Source: Pseudomonas sp. ICMP 561 (GTDB lineage Bacteria > Pseudomonadota > Gammaproteobacteria > Pseudomonadales > Pseudomonadaceae). Taken from it: 64,000 nt of DNA. The translations under genes were made by a program, and so were the position numbers. Shown piece by piece: positions 47,907 to 54,869 of the stretch. Below the pieces are notes generated by a model. It saw only the letters and a program-made list of their open reading frames with translations, ran no database searches and was not told where the DNA came from. The stretch's first letter is position 1, and each line of letters opens with the position of its first letter. The DNA is taken from positions 37,817-101,816 of the forward strand of contig NZ_LKBT01000015.1 of the NCBI RefSeq assembly GCF_002699985.1, read 5' to 3'.

Positions 47907-48111
47907 CGTTGATTCCTTGTGTTGAAGGAGCCACCGAATGTTCGCTGCTAAACAAATAGAAGGTGGCGGCTTTGTCGCGGGTTAGCAGACCGGTGGAATC
48001 AACAAGACCGGCGCACCCGAAGATGCCCCACGCAAAGCCGCCATAACGCGGTACTTGCGCTGTCAATTCACGAAGCAGGCTGCTAAACCCGATCACTGAT
48101 AAGTCAGTGAC
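47907..48111 (-). ncRNA. Putative structured leader RNA, copy 1
   Basis: About 205-nt 5' leader on the minus strand. In RNA order: hairpin TCACUGA/UCAGUGA (48110-48093); arm A CGGGUUUAGCAG (48091-48080); variable arm F1 (48069-48062); arm C GGCGGCUUUG (48042-48033); C(UUCG)G hairpin (48026-48013); variable arm F2 (48003-47996); arm B CUGCUAACCCG (47988-47978); arm D CAAAGCCGCC (47974-47965); arm E GUUUAGCAG (47953-47945); CGGUGG (47936-47931). A:B and F1:F2 nest, C:D crosses them as a pseudoknot, and B can instead pair with E. Structure is by eye. Confidence 0.6.
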
Positions 48112-48117
48112 GGACGC

Positions 48118-48146
48118 AGCCTAGTGTCCGAATTTGGCACGCGCAA
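48118..48146 (-). promoter_or_regulatory. Sigma70-like promoter of leader/DUF6124 copy 1
   Basis: TTGCGC (48146-48141), 17-bp spacer, TAGGCT (48123-48118). Transcription would start near 48111, just before the first hairpin. Confidence 0.55.
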
Positions 48147-48298
48147 GGGCTCAGGATTTTCTAGGAAAGTTCGCACAGAAGAAAGGGAAAGGACCGCAGG
48201 AAATGGCCTTCAAAGTTGGGTTTTTCGTGAGGTTAAGTTACAGATGTAACCCATGTCCCTTGTGGGAGATTCTATGTTTGCTTGCAATCCCGCAGGAC

Positions 48299-48374
48299 CC
48301 GCTTTAGCCGGGAGAGCGGTATTTCTGACGAGGAATATGTAGTAAATGTCCCTACGCCCTCCCGGCTAAAGCGG
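48299..48374. repeat. Palindrome of a second family (CCGCTTTAGCCGGGAG)
   Basis: Perfect 16-nt arms at 48299-48314 and 48359-48374. A relative occurs at 63925-64000 (GGCTTTAGCCGGGAGAGCGG shared core). It lacks the GCTTGCCCGCGA core. Confidence 0.75.
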
Positions 48375-48411
48375 AGCGCCGCCCGGCCAGTCCTACGGAA
48401 TGCGCGGTCTA

Positions 48412-48496
48412 TGTGGTGCTTGCCCGCGATGAGGTCGCCGCGGTTTTCAGTCATACCGCGGTATCGGTCCATCGCGGGCAAGTCCAGCTCCCACAG
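48412..48496. repeat. REP palindrome upstream of the AAA ATPase gene
   Basis: Left arm TGTGGTGCTTGCCCGCGATG, right arm CATCGCGGGCAAGTCCAGCT ending CCCACA; arms differ near the tips. Confidence 0.65.
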
Positions 48497-48585
48497 TTAT
48501 CCAGGCAATTTCGCACAATCGCAGGTCCATCATTCGCCAAGCGATCTGGTTAAACTCCCTTCTTCTCACCGGCAAGGAAGCAGCC

Positions 48586-49746
48586 ATGCTTAAAACTCTC
48601 GCGGTCGCTAATTACCGGTCGATCAACAACCTGGTCGTGCCGCTTGAGCGTCTGAATGTCATCACCGGGCCCAATGGCAGCGGTAAGTCCAATCTCTATC
48701 GCTCGTTGCGGTTGCTAGGCGAAACAGCTCAGGGTGGGGTCATCAATGCGTTGGCTCGTGAAGGCGGGCTGGAATCAACCTTCTGGGCAGGGCCGGAGAA
48801 AATCAGCCGGGCCATGCTTGCGGGCGAGGTCGAGGTACGGGGCGGGCCGCGGCAAAAAGTTAAACGCTTGCGACTCGGTTTTGCTGGTGAGGATTTCAGC
48901 TACGCCATTTCATTGGGCCTGCCTGAAAGCACACTGACGGCGTTCGCCCTGGACCCGGAGATCAAGAAGGAATGCATCTGGGCCGGGCCGTTGTATCGAC
49001 CCGCCAGCCTGTTGGTACAACGCAGCGGCCCGATGATCCGCGCACGCGATGGCCGTGACTGGGACGTGCTGGCACAACACACACCTGCGTTCGACAGCAT
49101 GTTTGATCAGGTGGGCAGCATGCGCGGTTGTCCGGAAGTACTACAGCTGCGTGAAACCATCCGCGGCTGGCGTTTTTACGATCACTTTCGCACCGACTCC
49201 GATGCACCGGCACGCAGGGCGCAACTGGGTACCTTTACGCCTGTTTTGCATCACGATGGACGCGACCTGGCCGCAGCGTTGCAAACCATTCTGGAGATTG
49301 GCGACCCGAATGCATTACATGCTGCGATCAACGACGCCTTCCCGGGTGCGAGCCTGAAAATCAATGTCGTGCCTGGCGGGCTTTTCGCCGTGGAGTTTTA
49401 CCAAGAAGGTTTGTTGCGCCCGCTGTCGGCCGCGGAACTGTCGGACGGCACGCTGCGTTATCTGCTGCTGATCGCCGCCCTGCTCACCCCGCGCCCACCC
49501 ACCATGATGGTGCTCAACGAACCGGAAACCAGCCTGCACCCTGATTTGTTGCCTGCGCTGGCACGCCTGATTATCAAAGCTTCCAACAATTGTCAGGTGT
49601 GGGTCGTATCCCATGCCAGCCGATTGATCGCAGCACTGGAGCAAAGCCCGGAATGCAATGCGATCGAGCTTGAAAAGGTGCTGGGGCAAACCGGGATCGT
49701 CGGTCAAGGGGTGCTGGATGCGCCGGCGTGGCATTGGCCGGATTGA
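48586..49746 (+). CDS. AAA family ATPase (RecF/SMC-like, ABC-type fold)
   Basis: 386-residue ATPase. Walker A GPNGSGKSN is near residue 28, signature-like LSAAELSDGTLRYLLL near 284, Walker B MMVLNEPETSLHPDLL near 305, and a late His in VSHASRL. No coiled-coil spacer or nuclease domain is seen; the middle 200 residues are unassigned. ATG at 48586 has AGGAAG ahead. It lies alone on the plus strand between two direct copies of the DUF6124 unit. Related solo ATPases are widespread; role unknown. Confidence 0.85.
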   Translation: MLKTLAVANYRSINNLVVPLERLNVITGPNGSGKSNLYRSLRLLGETAQGGVINALAREGGLESTFWAGPEKISRAMLAGEVEVRGGPRQKVKRLRLGFAGEDFSYAISLGLPESTLTAFALDPEIKKECIWAGPLYRPASLLVQRSGPMIRARDGRDWDVLAQHTPAFDSMFDQVGSMRGCPEVLQLRETIRGWRFYDHFRTDSDAPARRAQLGTFTPVLHHDGRDLAAALQTILEIGDPNALHAAINDAFPGASLKINVVPGGLFAVEFYQEGLLRPLSAAELSDGTLRYLLLIAALLTPRPPTMMVLNEPETSLHPDLLPALARLIIKASNNCQVWVVSHASRLIAALEQSPECNAIELEKVLGQTGIVGQGVLDAPAWHWPD

Positions 49747-49863
49747 GACAGCGGGGCTTGCGGTCTAGACGTGGGAGATAGGCATGACTGATCTCTGTGG
49801 CGCTCGTATCGCAAGCAAGCTCGACTGTCACAGAGTGCATGCGTGTCGCGGGATCCGCAGAAC

Positions 49864-49954
49864 TTGTGGGAGCTGGGCTTGGCGGCGATAAGGCTGGACA
49901 CGGTTGACCTGATAACTGCGGTGCCTGTATCGCGGGCAAGCCCAGCTCCCACAG
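49864..49954. repeat. REP palindrome downstream of the AAA ATPase gene
   Basis: Arms CTTGTGGGAGCTGGGCTTGG and CAAGCCCAGCTCCCACAG; the left arm has GGCGGCGATA in place of CCCGCGATA. Confidence 0.7.
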
Positions 49955-49995
49955 AGATAGCGTTTCGGCCTCAGGATTGAGTTGTTATGCGGGCT

Positions 49996-50208
49996 TCAGC
50001 GGGGTTCGACGCATTCCAGTGAGCGGTCGAGTTCGGCTTTTGCCATGGCGATCAGGTGGACGACCGAGAAGGCCAGGTCGCGTTTGGGGCCGTTGAGGGT
50101 GTCGCCGGTTTCGTAGGCAGTGGCGGCTGCGCAGCGTAGTAGATCGCTGACGTGGAGCAGCGATTCTTCGAGGGTTGGTAGCGGTGGATCCGGTGTTACT
50201 TTGATCAT
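49996..50208 (-). CDS. DUF6124-type small protein, copy 2
   Basis: 70 residues, MIKVTPDPPLPTLEESLLHV onward, with Cys replacing Arg in the end ECVEPR. Otherwise it matches copy 1. A strong ribosome site AAGGAGAG precedes the ATG. The same leader and promoter architecture precedes it. Function unknown; small size and conserved leader suggest the leader may be as important as the protein. Confidence 0.75.
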   Translation of the reverse strand: MIKVTPDPPLPTLEESLLHVSDLLRCAAATAYETGDTLNGPKRDLAFSVVHLIAMAKAELDRSLECVEPR

Positions 50209-50411
50209 CGTGCTCTCCTTACAAGTGAGACCACCGGATAATCGCTGCTAAACGAAAAAAGGGTGGCGGCTTTGTCGCGGGTTAGCAGACCGGTGGAGAC
50301 ACGATTTACCGGCGCACCCGAAGATGCCCCACGCAAAGCCGCCGTAGCGGTACTTGCATATCGTGTAAACCCAGACAGGCTGCTAAACCCGATCACTGAT
50401 GAGTCAGTGAC
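50209..50411 (-). ncRNA. Putative structured leader RNA, copy 2
   Basis: Same order of elements as copy 1: hairpin (50410-50393), A (50391-50380), F1 ACACGAU (50366-50360), C (50343-50334), UUCG hairpin (50327-50314), F2 AUCGUGU (50305-50299), CCACCGG (50296-50290), B (50288-50278), D (50274-50265), E (50253-50245), CCGGUGG (50237-50231). F1/F2 have no sequence similarity to those of copy 1 yet pair perfectly, and CCACCGG:CCGGUGG is 7 bp here against 6 in copy 1. Confidence 0.6.
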
Positions 50412-50417
50412 GGACGC

Positions 50418-50446
50418 AGCCTAGTGTCCGAATTTGGCACGCGCAA
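50418..50446 (-). promoter_or_regulatory. Sigma70-like promoter of leader/DUF6124 copy 2
   Basis: TTGCGC (50446-50441), 17-bp spacer, TAGGCT (50423-50418), identical to copy 1. Confidence 0.55.
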
Positions 50447-50549
50447 GGGCTCAGGATTTTCTAGGAAAGTTCGCACAGAAGAAAGGGAAAGGACCGCAGG
50501 AAATGGCCTTCAAAGTTGGGTTTTTCGTGAGGTGAAGTTACAACTTGAC

Positions 50550-50657
50550 TCTGTTGGAGCGAGCGGGCGGCGATCCGACTTGCCCGCGAAGAACGATTAC
50601 GCGGTGCGCCTGACCCAACGAGGCGGCCAATTCGCGGGCAAGCCTCGCTCCAACAGA
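50550..50657. repeat. REP palindrome (GTTGGAGCG subtype) with disturbed left arm
   Basis: Right arm is regular (TTCGCGGGCAAGCCTCGCTC). The left arm is CTGTTGGAGCGAGCGGGCGG followed by CGATCCGACTTGCCCGCGAA, as if about 16 nt were inserted in the REP. Confidence 0.7.
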
Positions 50658-50668
50658 ATCGGCGTAGG

Positions 50669-51676
50669 TTAGCTACCCGCACCACCATGCGCTTCTTCGA
50701 AGAAGTAATCCTTCCAGCTCGCCGCCTTGTTTTTCAGCACGCCCAGCTCTTGCAGTTTTTCAGCATAAATAAAGGTGCGCTGCGGGGTGATGGTGAAGTC
50801 GATTTCCGGATCGGAAACGATCTTCTCTACAAATGGCAGCGCCAGCTTGGATTGCTCTACGCGGATGTAGGTCTGGGCAGCGGCAGGCTTGTCGGCCTTG
50901 ATGATCTTCTCGGCTTCAGCCAGTGCGTCATAAAACGCTTTGTAGGTTTTCGGGTTTTCGTCGTGGAATTTCTCGGTGGTGTACAGCACGTTGAAAGTTG
51001 CCTGACCACCTAGTACGTCATAAGAACTCAGCACTTTATGCACGTTCTTGTTTTCCAGCGCCTGATACTGGAACGGTGGGCTGGAGAAGTGCGAATTGAT
51101 TTCCGAGCCGCCCGAGATCAACGCAGAGGTCGCGTCCGGGTGCGGCAGGCTTACCGAGATGTTGTCGAATTTCTTGAAGTTCTCGTTACCGAACTCTTTG
51201 GCGGTTTCGATCTGCAAGGTACGCGACTGGAAGCCCACGCCAGCGGCTGGCACGGCGATGCGGTCTTTGTCGGTGAAGTCCTTGAGGGTTTTCACGTTCG
51301 GGTTGTTGGTCAGCAGGTAGTTGGGCATTGAGCCCAGCGACGCGATGGCTTTGACGTTCTGTTTGCCCTTGGTGCGGTCCCAGATGGTCAGCATCGGAGG
51401 TACGCCTGCGGACACCACATCCAGCGCGCCAGCCAGCAGCGCTTCGTTCATGGCGGTCGCGCCGGAAATGCTGTTCCAGTCGACCTTGATGTCGATGCCC
51501 TGCTCTTTACCGTGCTTTTCAATCAGTTTTTGATCACGGACCACGTCCAGAATCAGGTAACCGATCCCGAATTGCTGAGCGATGCTGATCTTGCCTTCGG
51601 CCTGTGCGCCGCCGCTGAGCAGGCCGATGGTTGCGGCGAGCGCGATGATGGCTGAGCGCTTGAAAGGAATTGCCAT
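50669..51676 (-). CDS. ABC transporter substrate-binding protein (sulfonate/sulfate-ester type)
   Basis: 335-residue periplasmic binding protein of the TauA/SsuA/AtsR group. A signal peptide ends near SGGAQA, then KISIAQQFGIGYLILDVVRD. ISGATAMNEALLAGALDVVS and GVPPMLTIWDRTKGKQ are typical of the family. ATG at 51676 is chosen because the upstream open frame runs through a REP. It is the last gene of dioxygenase-ATPase-permease-SBP. The ligand (taurine, alkanesulfonate or sulfate ester) cannot be decided. Confidence 0.85.
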   Translation of the reverse strand: MAIPFKRSAIIALAATIGLLSGGAQAEGKISIAQQFGIGYLILDVVRDQKLIEKHGKEQGIDIKVDWNSISGATAMNEALLAGALDVVSAGVPPMLTIWDRTKGKQNVKAIASLGSMPNYLLTNNPNVKTLKDFTDKDRIAVPAAGVGFQSRTLQIETAKEFGNENFKKFDNISVSLPHPDATSALISGGSEINSHFSSPPFQYQALENKNVHKVLSSYDVLGGQATFNVLYTTEKFHDENPKTYKAFYDALAEAEKIIKADKPAAAQTYIRVEQSKLALPFVEKIVSDPEIDFTITPQRTFIYAEKLQELGVLKNKAASWKDYFFEEAHGGAGS

Positions 51677-51697
51677 TTGAAACCTCGTGGAAAGTTT

Positions 51698-51785
51698 GTT
51701 GGAGCGAGGCTTGCCCGCGAAGAACGATACCGCGGTGTATCTGATTGACCGCATTGACTAATTCGCGGGCAAGCCTCGCTCCAAC
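51698..51785. repeat. REP palindrome between permease and SBP genes
   Basis: GTTGGAGCGAGGCTTGCCCG subtype with regular arms, inside an operon gap. Confidence 0.85.
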
Positions 51786-51809
51786 GGGAGTTGAGTGTTT
51801 TCAGTTAAA

Positions 51810-52664
51810 TCAGCGCTGCATACCCCAGCGCTTGACGGTCAGGCGCTCGACGTTGGCGAACAGCAGGTTTTCCACCAGCAGACCGATCATGATGACGGCA
51901 GCCAGGCCAGCAAAAACTTTGTCGGTGTACAGCTCGTTGCGGTTCTGGAAGATGTACCAGCCCAGGCCGCCTTTGCCGGACGATGCGCCGAAGACAAGTT
52001 CGGCCGCGATCAGGGTCCGCCAGGCGAACGCCCAGCCGATTTTCAAACCCGCCAGAATCGACGGCAACGCCGCAGGGATCAGGATGTGCCAGACAAAGCG
52101 CAAGCCTTTGAGGCCGTAGTTGCGCCCGGCCATGCGCTGGGTTTCCGAAACACCCAAAAAGCCCGCGTAGGTATTGAGCGCCAACGCCCACAACACCGAG
52201 TGCACCAGCACAAAAATCAGGCTGTTCTGCCCCAAACCAAACCACAGCAGCGCCAGTGGCAGCAGCGCAATGGCAGGCAATGGGTTGAACATGGCGGTCA
52301 AAGTGCCGAGCAGGTCCCGACCCAACTGCGTCGATACCGCCAGCGTGGTCAGGGCGAAGGCCAGGACGATACCAATCAGGTAGCCCTGAATGAGCACGGT
52401 CAGGGAAATCCAGACCTTGCTGATCAGTTCGCCAGACAGAATTCCTTCGTAAAAAGCGGCCGCGGTCTGCAGAAAGCTGGGCAGCAGCAGGTCGTTGTTC
52501 TGAATACGCGCGGCGACTTCCCAAAGGATGGCCAGCACGATCAGGATCACAGTTTTACGCACCCAGCTCACCTGCCAGATGCGTTGCACCAGCGGGATGT
52601 CACGGGCCAGGTCTTCCTGAGTGAAAGGCTCCAGCGTAACTTCGTATTCTTGACGGATGTTCAT
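51810..52664 (-). CDS. ABC transporter permease (TauC/SsuC family)
   Basis: 284-residue inner-membrane permease. About six hydrophobic segments run from residue 32 to 270, with the EAA-type loop SETQRMAGRNYGLKGLRFVW near 165-185. It starts ATG at 52664 (MNIRQEYEVTLEPF). A REP lies in the gap on each side. It partners the ATPase at 52785. Confidence 0.9.
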   Translation of the reverse strand: MNIRQEYEVTLEPFTQEDLARDIPLVQRIWQVSWVRKTVILIVLAILWEVAARIQNNDLLLPSFLQTAAAFYEGILSGELISKVWISLTVLIQGYLIGIVLAFALTTLAVSTQLGRDLLGTLTAMFNPLPAIALLPLALLWFGLGQNSLIFVLVHSVLWALALNTYAGFLGVSETQRMAGRNYGLKGLRFVWHILIPAALPSILAGLKIGWAFAWRTLIAAELVFGASSGKGGLGWYIFQNRNELYTDKVFAGLAAVIMIGLLVENLLFANVERLTVKRWGMQR

Positions 52665-52693
52665 GGTGTGTTCTCTGAATTCACCATCCCACA

Positions 52694-52771
52694 GGTAGGA
52701 GCTAACTTGTTAGCGAGAGATTCGACCTGTGTCGCCAGGAAGATCGCCTCGCGAACAAGTTCGCTCCTACC
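52694..52771. repeat. REP palindrome between ATPase and permease genes
   Basis: GGTAGGAGCTAACTTGTTAG left arm and GCGAACAAGTTCGCTCCTAC right arm. Confidence 0.8.
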
Positions 52772-52784
52772 GGGGTTGGCGGTG

Positions 52785-53663
52785 TTAATAAGCGATCCGG
52801 ATGTCCTGGAAATTCAGCTCGCGGTCGACCGCCTGCTCTTCGCCTTCATCGAACAGCAGCCGGTGGATACGCTGGGCGGTGTGCTGGAAACCAACGCCGC
52901 CGAGGCTCTTCAGGTCATATTGATGGCTGTTGATTTCAGCGCGAACCCGGCCCGGATGCGGCGACAGCAAAAGGATGCGGTTGCCCACAACCAGTGCTTC
53001 TTCAATGGAGTGCGTGACGAACAGCAGGGTGAAGCGCACTTCTTCCCACAGCTCCAGCAGCTCTTCCTGCATCTTGCGACGGGTCAAAGCATCAAGAGCG
53101 GCGAACGGCTCATCCATGAGCAGGATTTTCGGTTGCATTGCCAACGCGCGGGCAATCGCCACACGGGCTTTCATGCCGCCAGACAAGGTGTGCGGGTAGG
53201 CATCGGCGAAGGCACTCAAACCGACTTTTGCCAAATAATAGTGCGCGCGCTCAAGTGCCTCCTTGCGCTTCAAGGTGCGCGAGGCCAGCAGCGGGAAAAT
53301 CACGTTTTCGATGACGGTTTTCCAGGGCGGCAGTTGGTCGAACTCCTGGAACACCACGATGCGGTCCGGGCCTGGCTCATGAACTTCGGTGCCCGCCAGA
53401 CGAATCTGCCCCTCGCTGGGTTTGATGAAACCCGCCACGGCCTTGAGCAAGGTGGATTTGCCGCATCCCGATGGGCCGAGCAGCACGAAGCGATCCGCCG
53501 GATCCACTTCAAAGCTGACTTGATGAGTCGCCCGCACTACACGCTCGGGCGTGCGGTATTCGAGGCTTACATTCTGGACTTGCAGCAGGGCTTCAGCAGC
53601 GGGCTGATCGACCTGTTGCGCAAGCGAGTTTGCGCTAGCCGTGTGGCTTTGCAGAACAGTCAT
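52785..53663 (-). CDS. ABC transporter ATP-binding protein (TauB/SsuB family)
   Basis: 292-residue ATPase. Walker A GPSGCGKST is near residue 59, signature LSGGMKAR near 155, Walker B ILLMDEPFAALDALTR near 175. The C-terminal 45 residues after SPHPGRVRAEI are an extension. It starts 15 nt after the dioxygenase stop, so it is cotranscribed with it. Confidence 0.92.
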   Translation of the reverse strand: MTVLQSHTASANSLAQQVDQPAAEALLQVQNVSLEYRTPERVVRATHQVSFEVDPADRFVLLGPSGCGKSTLLKAVAGFIKPSEGQIRLAGTEVHEPGPDRIVVFQEFDQLPPWKTVIENVIFPLLASRTLKRKEALERAHYYLAKVGLSAFADAYPHTLSGGMKARVAIARALAMQPKILLMDEPFAALDALTRRKMQEELLELWEEVRFTLLFVTHSIEEALVVGNRILLLSPHPGRVRAEINSHQYDLKSLGGVGFQHTAQRIHRLLFDEGEEQAVDRELNFQDIRIAY

Positions 53664-53678
53664 TAAAAGCTCCCGGAA

Positions 53679-54575
53679 TTAGAACGGCGCATCGCCCTGG
53701 ATGGTTGTGCGATGCAGGCGGCGACGCAGATGGTCAGACGTGCCGCCGGCCAGGTGGATCAGCGAGCGGTTGTCCCAGAAGACCATGTCGTTGTGTGCCC
53801 ACTTGTGGCGATAGACCCCTTCAGGGCGCACGCTGTGGGCGTACAGTTCGTTGAGAATCTGCTGGCTCTCGTCTTCCGGCAGACCGACGATATGCGTGGT
53901 GAAGCCTTCACTGACGAATAGCGCTTTGCGACCGTTTTCAGGGTGTGTGCGCACGATCGGATGGCTGACCACAACGACTTGCGCCAGTTGCTCGGGAGTC
54001 AGGGTTGGCCGCCAGTTTTGAGCGTTGTGCCCGTCGCGGTAGCGCGAGGTGTAGCTGTGCACGGCAGAGCGGCCTTCAACAGCTTTGCGCAAATGCTCAG
54101 GCAAGGTGTCCCAGGCCAGGTGCATGTTGGCGAACAAGGTGTCGCCGCCTTCGCTTGGCAGTTCTTGCGCGTAGAGCATCGAGCCGAGGCTTGGCAGCTC
54201 CTTGTAGGAAAGATCGGAGTGCCAATACTTGCCCGCGTCGCCCAGGCCCAGCGGCTGACCGTTTTCCACAATGTTGGAAACGATGAGGATTTCCGGGTGG
54301 TTGGCGAGCAGGAACTGTTTGAGCACGTGGATCTGCAACACGCCAAAACGGCGGCTGAAGTCGATCTGCTGTTGCGGGGTGATCTGCTGATCGCGGAACA
54401 CCACGACGTGGTAATCCAGATGCGCGCGATGTACGCGAGCGAAATCGGCGTCATTCAGCGGTCGGGACAGGTCGAGCCCGACGATCTCTGCGCCCACGTT
54501 GGCGGCGAAAGGACGCACTTCAAACTGTTGAGATGCAGCTTGAACGGGTGATGACGCGAGAGACGCTGACGACAT
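53679..54575 (-). CDS. TauD/TfdA-family 2-oxoglutarate/Fe(II) dioxygenase
   Basis: 298-residue oxygenase that would hydroxylate a sulfonate or alkyl sulfate so that sulfite/sulfate is released. The metal ligands HSD (in KYWHSDLSYKE, near residue 108) and the distal His in RSLIHLAGG, plus the 2-oxoglutarate Arg in RRRLHRTTIQG, are visible. ATG at 54575 has GGAG 8 nt upstream. It heads an operon with a matching ABC importer. TauD and AtsK are both possible assignments. Confidence 0.88.
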   Translation of the reverse strand: MSSASLASSPVQAASQQFEVRPFAANVGAEIVGLDLSRPLNDADFARVHRAHLDYHVVVFRDQQITPQQQIDFSRRFGVLQIHVLKQFLLANHPEILIVSNIVENGQPLGLGDAGKYWHSDLSYKELPSLGSMLYAQELPSEGGDTLFANMHLAWDTLPEHLRKAVEGRSAVHSYTSRYRDGHNAQNWRPTLTPEQLAQVVVVSHPIVRTHPENGRKALFVSEGFTTHIVGLPEDESQQILNELYAHSVRPEGVYRHKWAHNDMVFWDNRSLIHLAGGTSDHLRRRLHRTTIQGDAPF

Positions 54576-54697
54576 GGCTCGGACTCCAGAAGACTGGTGG
54601 TAATGAGCCACGACTTTATAGGTATAAGAATCGAAATTTAAATATCGTTATTGCATATGGATAGTCCGGATTGAGCTAGGGGCTAGATCCGCTGACT

Positions 54698-54794
54698 TTA
54701 GGAGCGCGCTTGCCCGCGATGGGCTGCGCAGCAGACCGCTGTTGACGCCAAATGAAGGTCCTTCGGCCCTTATCGCGGGCAAGCGCGCTCCTAA
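54698..54794. repeat. REP palindrome (TTAGGAGCGCGCTTGCCCGCGAT type)
   Basis: Regular arms at 54698-54720 and 54772-54794. Confidence 0.85.
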
Positions 54795-54809
54795 CGATAT
54801 TTACCAGAA

Positions 54810-54844
54810 ACAAAAACGCCGACGCTGTTGCCAGCGTCGGCGTT
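54810..54844 (-). terminator. Intrinsic terminator of the second metQ
   Basis: Stem AACGCCGACGCTG / CAGCGTCGGCGTT; on the minus strand it is followed by TTTTTG. It lies 25 nt after the stop codon. Confidence 0.88.
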
Positions 54845-54869
54845 GGGGATCACATGTTCAGCTCAGCAA

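Larger units (their letters stand above)
47694..48242 (-). repeat. Direct repeat unit, copy 1 (gene, leader, promoter, upstream 120 nt)
   Basis: 549-nt unit from the stop codon of the small gene to 48242, repeated in the same orientation at 49996-50542. Identity is near complete in the coding part and in 48124-48242 (one difference in 119 nt), but drops sharply at 48059-48075 and 47997-48006. Confidence 0.9.
49996..50542 (-). repeat. Direct repeat unit, copy 2
   Basis: 547-nt partner of 47694-48242. The pair encloses the AAA ATPase gene, with 1.75 kb between copies. Confidence 0.9.

Noticed and set aside
47725..48096. A 123-codon GTG-start ORF through leader copy 1, and a 63-codon one through copy 2 (50205-50396), both starting MIGFSSL
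   Set aside because: The two share sequence at both ends but are in different frames in the middle because of compensating +1/-1 changes. RNA helices are kept while codons are not, so this is not coding.
50391..50412. CTGATGAG on the plus strand of leader copy 2, resembling the hammerhead ribozyme core
   Set aside because: Copy 1 has CTGATAAG, there is no matching GAAA and cleavage-site helix, and the stretch is simply the loop side of the first hairpin on the other strand.
3237..54794. Regularly recurring palindromes as a CRISPR-like array
   Set aside because: They are dispersed REP doublets with variable middles and kilobase spacing, and no cas genes are present.
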